From JAFGRR01 sp964563855 (GTDB lineage: Bacteria > Planctomycetota > Phycisphaerae > UBA1845 > Fen-1342): a DNA stretch of 64,000 nucleotides. The notes under the pieces are model-generated. The model made no database searches and was not told the origin of the DNA. It saw only the letters and a list, made by a program, of their open reading frames with translations. The stretch covers positions 12,250 to 76,249 of the forward strand of contig CAZLYU010000009.1 of assembly GCA_964563855.1 (NCBI GenBank), given 5' to 3'. Both the position numbers and the translations under genes were made by a program. The stretch's first letter is position 1, and each line of letters opens with the position of its first letter. Shown here one piece after another: positions 59,899 through 64,000 of this stretch.

Positions 59899-60885
59899 AT
59901 GATGACCAAAGAGCGACCGGTGCAATTCGGCGTTGTCGGGGCGGGGCGGATTGCAAGAAACGCGCTGGCCCCCGCCGTACACGCCGTCGCCGAAGCCGGG
60001 CTGGTGGCCGCGGCGAGTCGCGATCATGACCGCGCCGCGGCGCTCAACCCGACGCGGGTCTACACCGACTACGGCCAGCTGCTGGCGGATGACGACGTCG
60101 AAGCGGTCATCATCACGACCCACAACGGCCTGCATCACCCACTCACGCTACAGGCCCTGGAGCGCGGCAAGCACGTGCTGTGCGAGAAGCCGCTGGCCTG
60201 CAACGCGCGTGAAGCCGAAGAGATGGTCGCGGCTGCGCAGCAAAACGGCCGCGTGCTGGTGGAGGCGTTCATGTACCGCCACGACCCACGCTTCGACGCG
60301 TTGCTCGAGCATATCCGCGCCGGCGCGGTGGGGGCGGTCCGCACCGTCGTGGCGCGGTTCGGCTTCCACATGCCCGACGACAACCACGACGTGCGCTGGA
60401 ACGCCGCGTGGGGCGGCGGGGGCGCGCTCGACGTGGGGTGCTATTGCGTGAACGCCGCGTGCGCTGTGTTTGGTGAAGCGCCGCGCCGCGTGCTGGCTAC
60501 GGGCGCCTTTCATCCAAAGCACGATGTCGATACCGCGCTGCACGGGGTGCTCGACTTCGGCGACGGCCGCGCCGCGCTCATCACCTGCGGGCTAGACCGC
60601 GCGATTCAGCAACATCTCACCGTGATCGGCGACCAAGGCTGGTGTGCGGCGCCAGATCCGTTCTTGTCGCGCGATCGCGCCATCACCACCCAGCGCGGCG
60701 AGCGGCGCACGATTGACACTTTTGAAAGCGTCAATGCGTACGAACGGCAGATCCGCGACTTCTGTCACGCGGTCCGCGGCGTGAAACCCCCGCACGTGCC
60801 GCCGACCGACGCCGTCGCGAACATGCGTGTGCTCGATGCGTTGTTGACGTCGGCGCGCGGCGGCGGTGCGGCGGTCGACCTCTAA
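59899..60885 (+). CDS. Gfo/Idh/MocA-family oxidoreductase
   Basis: 328 residues from ATG 59899, with GAGGAAG upstream. VQFGVVGAGRIARNAL (NAD(P) binding), VIITTHNGLHHPLTLQALERGKHVLCEKPLACNAREAEEMV (EKP motif), YRHDPRF and GGGALDVGCYCVNAACAVFG are standard. Substrates in the family are sugars or inositols. It is divergent from the lyxose isomerase, so the two may share a sugar pathway. EgtD follows on the same strand after 143 bases. Confidence 0.9.
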   Translation: MMTKERPVQFGVVGAGRIARNALAPAVHAVAEAGLVAAASRDHDRAAALNPTRVYTDYGQLLADDDVEAVIITTHNGLHHPLTLQALERGKHVLCEKPLACNAREAEEMVAAAQQNGRVLVEAFMYRHDPRFDALLEHIRAGAVGAVRTVVARFGFHMPDDNHDVRWNAAWGGGGALDVGCYCVNAACAVFGEAPRRVLATGAFHPKHDVDTALHGVLDFGDGRAALITCGLDRAIQQHLTVIGDQGWCAAPDPFLSRDRAITTQRGERRTIDTFESVNAYERQIRDFCHAVRGVKPPHVPPTDAVANMRVLDALLTSARGGGAAVDL

Positions 60886-60955
60886 TGCTTGCAGTGCAAC
60901 GCGCTGGGGGCGCGCAAAAGCCGTCGCGACGCCCGCATCGAAACGAGTTTGCGTC

Positions 60956-60961
60956 TATACT
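60956..60961 (+). promoter_or_regulatory. -10-like element before egtD
   Basis: TATACT, about 68 bases before the EgtD ATG. No -35 at a good distance. Same hexamer as at 26281 and 43680. Confidence 0.3.
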
Positions 60962-61028
60962 TCAACAACGTTTTTCGCGTCCGCGCCGGGTGGGCGTTTC
61001 AAGACCGACCCCCGAGAAAGGCGGACTC

Positions 61029-62000
61029 ATGTCAAACCATACGCGGATGCGCACGCTTCATCAGAGCCCGGCCCAAGCAGAGCTGCTCGCCGAAGTGCTC
61101 GCCGGACTCGCCGACCAGCCGAAGCACTTACCGTCGAAGCTCTTTTACGACCAACGCGGGTCGCAGTTGTTCGATCAGATTTGCGAGCAACCCGAGTATT
61201 ATCCGACGCGCACTGAGCTCAGCATTCTCGAGCAATACGCGGGTGAGATGGCGGAGCTCATCGGTCCGAAGTGTCGGCTGATCGAGCTTGGCGCCGGCTC
61301 GACCGTCAAAGTGCGTCTGCTGCTTGACAAGCTCGATTCCCCATGCTGCTTCGCGCCGCTCGACATTTCCGGCGAGCACTTGCAGGAAGCCGCTCGTGCG
61401 TTGCACGAGGCCTACCCGACGCTCAGCATCTATCCCATCGTGACCGACTACATGACGCCTTTCGAGTATCCCGATTGCCCCGACGCACAGCGGACGGTCG
61501 CGTTTTTCCCCGGCTCCACGATCGGGAACTTCACACACGCACAAGCCGAGCGCTTTCTGCAGCGTGTCGCGGAGATCGTCGGCGAAGGCGGCGCGCTGCT
61601 GATTGGCGCTGATCTCGATAAGGATCCGGCGATTCTCGAGCCGGCCTACAACGACGCCGCCGGCGTGACGGCCGCGTTCAACCTCAACTTGCTTGATGTG
61701 CTTAATGAGCAGTTTGACGCGGAGTTCAAACCCGACAACTTCACCCACCGCGCGGTGTACGTGCCGGCTGAGCGGCGAATCGAAATGCGGCTTTATAGCG
61801 ACGTCGCTCAGCAGGTGCAGGTCGCAGACGAAACGTTCAGCTTCCAGCAAGGCGAGTTCATCCTGACCGAGTACTCGCACAAGCACACACTCGAATCGTT
61901 CGCCGCCCTCGCGGCCAAAGCCGGCATGCAGGTCGAGCACGTGTGGCGCGACGATCGCAAGCTGTTCAGCGTGCAATACCTCACCGTCGCCGGTTCGTGA
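61029..62000 (+). CDS. egtD: L-histidine N(alpha)-methyltransferase EgtD
   Basis: 323 residues, the usual EgtD length, from ATG 61029. LPSKLFYDQRGSQLFDQICEQPEYYPTRTELSILEQYAGEM, ELGAGSTVKVRLLLD (SAM-binding), FFPGSTIGNF and EFILTEYSHKHTLESF are EgtD/DUF2260-type motifs. It trimethylates histidine to hercynine, the first step to ergothioneine. No EgtB is adjacent. The ATPase of an ABC importer starts 15 bases downstream, in a likely operon. Confidence 0.93.
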   Translation: MSNHTRMRTLHQSPAQAELLAEVLAGLADQPKHLPSKLFYDQRGSQLFDQICEQPEYYPTRTELSILEQYAGEMAELIGPKCRLIELGAGSTVKVRLLLDKLDSPCCFAPLDISGEHLQEAARALHEAYPTLSIYPIVTDYMTPFEYPDCPDAQRTVAFFPGSTIGNFTHAQAERFLQRVAEIVGEGGALLIGADLDKDPAILEPAYNDAAGVTAAFNLNLLDVLNEQFDAEFKPDNFTHRAVYVPAERRIEMRLYSDVAQQVQVADETFSFQQGEFILTEYSHKHTLESFAALAAKAGMQVEHVWRDDRKLFSVQYLTVAGS

Positions 62001-62015
62001 GTTCGTCGTTGCGCA

Positions 62016-62765
62016 ATGCTCGAACTTCGACGCGTTGAGAAGCGATACGGTCCCACCACGGCCCTGCATGCCACGGATCTGACGATCCCCGAGGCGCAGA
62101 CCACGGTGCTCATCGGCCCCAGCGGCTGCGGAAAGTCGACGCTGCTGCGCCTGCTCATCGGGCTGATCGAGCCCACGGCGGGCGAAGTGCTGATCGAAGG
62201 CGATCCGCTGACCCCAAAAACCGTGAACGCCCTGCGCCATCGCATGGGCTACGGGATTCAGGACGGCGGCCTCTTCCCGCATCTCACCGCCCGCGGCAAC
62301 GCGACCCTCCTCGCCAAGCACCTGGAGTGGAACGACGAGCGCTGCAACGCGCGGCTCAAAGAACTCGCCCAACTCACGCATCTGCCCGAAGGCGCGCTCG
62401 ACCGCTATCCGGCCCAGCTCTCCGGCGGCCAGCGACAGCGCGTGAGTCTGATGCGCGCGCTCATGCTCGACCCGCCGGTGCTGCTCTTGGATGAGCCGCT
62501 CGGCGCGCTCGACCCCATTATTCGCAGCGGTTTGCAGGAAGAGTTGCGCGAGATCTTTCGAGCGCTGCACAAGACCGTCGTCATGGTCACGCACGACCTG
62601 GCCGAGGCGGCGTACTTCGCCGACGCCATCGTTCTGATGCGACGTGGACGCATCGCGCAGCGCGGCTCCTTCCGCGATTTGATGAAGAACCCGGCGGAAG
62701 ACTTCGTGAGCGACTTCGTCCGCGCGCAGCGCGCCCCGCTCGCAGCCATGGAGGTGCAGGAGTGA
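62016..62765 (+). CDS. ABC transporter ATP-binding subunit (betaine/ergothioneine-importer type)
   Basis: 249 residues. Walker A GPSGCGKST, Q loop GIQDGGLFPHLTA, signature LSGGQRQRV, Walker B VLLLDEPLGALDP and the H-loop VTHDLAEA are all present. Lacks the C-terminal CBS domains of OpuA/OpuC ATPases, like EgtV-type or OsmV-like short forms. The stop overlaps the GTG of the next gene (GTGA). Confidence 0.9.
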   Translation: MLELRRVEKRYGPTTALHATDLTIPEAQTTVLIGPSGCGKSTLLRLLIGLIEPTAGEVLIEGDPLTPKTVNALRHRMGYGIQDGGLFPHLTARGNATLLAKHLEWNDERCNARLKELAQLTHLPEGALDRYPAQLSGGQRQRVSLMRALMLDPPVLLLDEPLGALDPIIRSGLQEELREIFRALHKTVVMVTHDLAEAAYFADAIVLMRRGRIAQRGSFRDLMKNPAEDFVSDFVRAQRAPLAAMEVQE

Positions 62766-64000
62766 GGCGCCCCAGGCTGAACGCAGTGGTTGGTTGGCTC
62801 GCCCTGGCGGTCTTGGCGGCCGCAGGTGCAGCCGGTCAGGAGAAGCCCGAGCAGCAGACCGTTCGCGTCGGCTCGAAGTCGTTCACCGAGTCGGTGGTGC
62901 TTGGTGAGATCGTCGTGCACCTGGCCGAAGACCTCGGCTATCAAGTCGAGCATGTGCGCGGCGTTGGCGGGACACAGTTGGTCTGGCAGGCGCTCTTGAC
63001 CGGCCAGATCGACGTCTACGCCGAATACACCGGAACCATGATTCTCGAAACGCTGTCGGCGCAAGACTTGAGCGGCGACGCGGAGCTGCGCGATTACCTG
63101 CGCACCATCGGTCTCGAGCTCACAGCGCCGATCGGTTTCAACAATACTTATCGCCTGGGCATGAAGCGCGAGCGAGCCGCGCAACTCGGCATCACCAAAA
63201 TCAGCGACCTGGTCGACCATCCCCAGTTGAGCTTGCGATTCAGCCCCGAGTTCATGCAACGCGCGGACGGGTGGCGCCCGATGGCCGACCGCTACCAGCT
63301 GCCGCACAACGACGTCCGCGGGCTCGAACACGCCCTCTCATACGCCGCCCTCGACCAGGGCGCCATCGACGTCACCGATCTTTACGCGACCGACGCGAAG
63401 ATCGAGGCGCTCGATCTCACGGTGCTGGAAGACGATCTCGGTTTCTTCCCCGAATACAACGCGGTTTACGTTTATCGCGCCGATCTGAAGGAACGCGCGC
63501 CCGACGTGGTGGCGCGGCTGCATCAATTGGAAGGCGCGCTCGACGAGCGCGACATGATCGCGCTCAACGCCCAGGTGGAAATCGACGGCGACACCGAGAG
63601 CGTCGCCGCGGCCCGCCTGGTGCGTGAGCGTTTCAATACCGCGGCGGTCGGCCGCGAACGCGACGTTTACCGTGACGTCCTGCACTACACACTGGAACAC
63701 ATCAACATGGTGGCCGTGTCGCTCCTGGCGGCGGTCGTCGTGTCGATCCCCCTCGGCGTGATCGCCGCCAAGCAGCCCCCGCTGTCGCAACCGATTCTCG
63801 GCGTCGTGGGCATGATCCAGACGATCCCATCGATTGCACTGCTGGTGCTGCTCATCAAGCCGATCAGCTACGTGAGCAACGAACTGGGCTATCCGCAGGC
63901 GGTCGTGGCGCTGTTTCTCTACAGCCTGTTGCCGATCGTGCGCAACACGCACGCAGGACACACTGGGATGGCGCCCGCCGTGAGCGAGTCGGCCCTCCCG
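62762..64000 (+). CDS. Fused substrate-binding and permease protein of ABC importer (partial)
   Basis: From GTG 62762, running off the window end after 413 codons. A signal-like helix (VVGWLALAVLAAAGAAGQ) precedes an OpuAC/ProX-type binding domain (about 30-295: VRVGSKSFTESVVLGEIVVHLAEDLGYQVEHVRGVGGTQLVWQALLTGQIDVYAEYTGT). A permease domain begins near 310 (HINMVAVSLLAAVVVSIPLGVIAAKQ, IQTIPSIALLVLL). The EgtU importer of ergothioneine has the permease first; here the binding domain is N-terminal. Together with the EgtD and ATPase genes it suggests uptake of ergothioneine, hercynine or another trimethylammonium compound. Confidence 0.85.
   Translation, partial: MRRPRLNAVVGWLALAVLAAAGAAGQEKPEQQTVRVGSKSFTESVVLGEIVVHLAEDLGYQVEHVRGVGGTQLVWQALLTGQIDVYAEYTGTMILETLSAQDLSGDAELRDYLRTIGLELTAPIGFNNTYRLGMKRERAAQLGITKISDLVDHPQLSLRFSPEFMQRADGWRPMADRYQLPHNDVRGLEHALSYAALDQGAIDVTDLYATDAKIEALDLTVLEDDLGFFPEYNAVYVYRADLKERAPDVVARLHQLEGALDERDMIALNAQVEIDGDTESVAAARLVRERFNTAAVGRERDVYRDVLHYTLEHINMVAVSLLAAVVVSIPLGVIAAKQPPLSQPILGVVGMIQTIPSIALLVLLIKPISYVSNELGYPQAVVALFLYSLLPIVRNTHAGHTGMAPAVSESALP

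Noticed and set aside
1..64000. CRISPR arrays, IS elements, prophage, tRNA or rRNA genes
   Set aside because: No regularly spaced repeats, transposase or integrase motifs, or tRNA T-loop/anticodon pattern were found on reading.

Overview
The window is high-GC bacterial DNA, almost certainly from a planctomycete and most like a Phycisphaerae-type lineage. Evidence: a zinc-ribbon protein ending in the planctomycete-typical YDLRG...CPECG motif, prepilin-type (FTLIELLVVVAIIALL) proteins, a PEP-CTERM protein, dockerin-like C-termini on secreted proteins, and a Ser/Thr kinase with an anti-sigma zinc motif and CHASE2-like sensor. I see no rRNA, tRNA, CRISPR array, IS element or prophage. Ten Ns at 45300-45309, flanked by poly-C, mark an assembly gap. 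Both ends cut genes (murQ at the left, an ABC SBP-permease fusion at the right). Layout: 0-8 kb holds the end of murQ with an overlapping sodium/solute symporter, then a three-gene inner-membrane operon (PilM fused to a PilN-like part, plus two single-pass proteins) resembling the PilM/N/O/P or Amuc_1098-1102 alignment complex. 8-20 kb holds an HNH protein, the kinase, two overlooked micro-ORFs, a GH2 beta-mannosidase, PEP-CTERM and prepilin-like proteins, and a divergent hcp / Crp-Fnr pair with a perfect TTGAT-N4-ATCAA box. 20-22 kb is a peroxide module: PerR divergent from AhpC and AhpD, with back-to-back promoters and an inverted repeat. 22-28 kb is sugar housekeeping (beta-phosphoglucomutase, ManA), a ComEA-like protein, a GH10-like protein lacking both catalytic Glu residues, and an FAH-family enzyme. 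The most coherent system is at 28.5-47.9 kb, a probable beta-1,3-glucan (laminarin) utilisation locus. On the minus strand are a tandem GH17-like enzyme, a solute-binding protein, two sugar permeases without an ATPase, and a GH94/GH149/GH161-like glucan phosphorylase. On the plus strand are a LacI regulator, a prepilin-like protein, a 1100-residue repeat/dockerin protein, a GH16 laminarinase with CBM6 and dockerin, and a GH3-PA14 beta-glucosidase. Secreted GH16 and GH17 would cut glucan, the importer would take up oligosaccharides, and the phosphorylase and GH3 would finish degradation. Two copies of an 11-base motif between the divergent arms are the likely LacI operators. 48-60 kb is mostly informational and housekeeping: rpmI-rplT (without infC), metG, mnmE, tatD, lipoproteins, a GT9, an epimerase and a lyxose isomerase. 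It also contains a 0.4-kb AT-rich structured non-coding stretch ending in a real T-tract terminator. The right end (61-64 kb) joins an EgtD histidine methyltransferase to an ABC importer of the betaine/ergothioneine class, suggesting an ergothioneine or hercynine locus.
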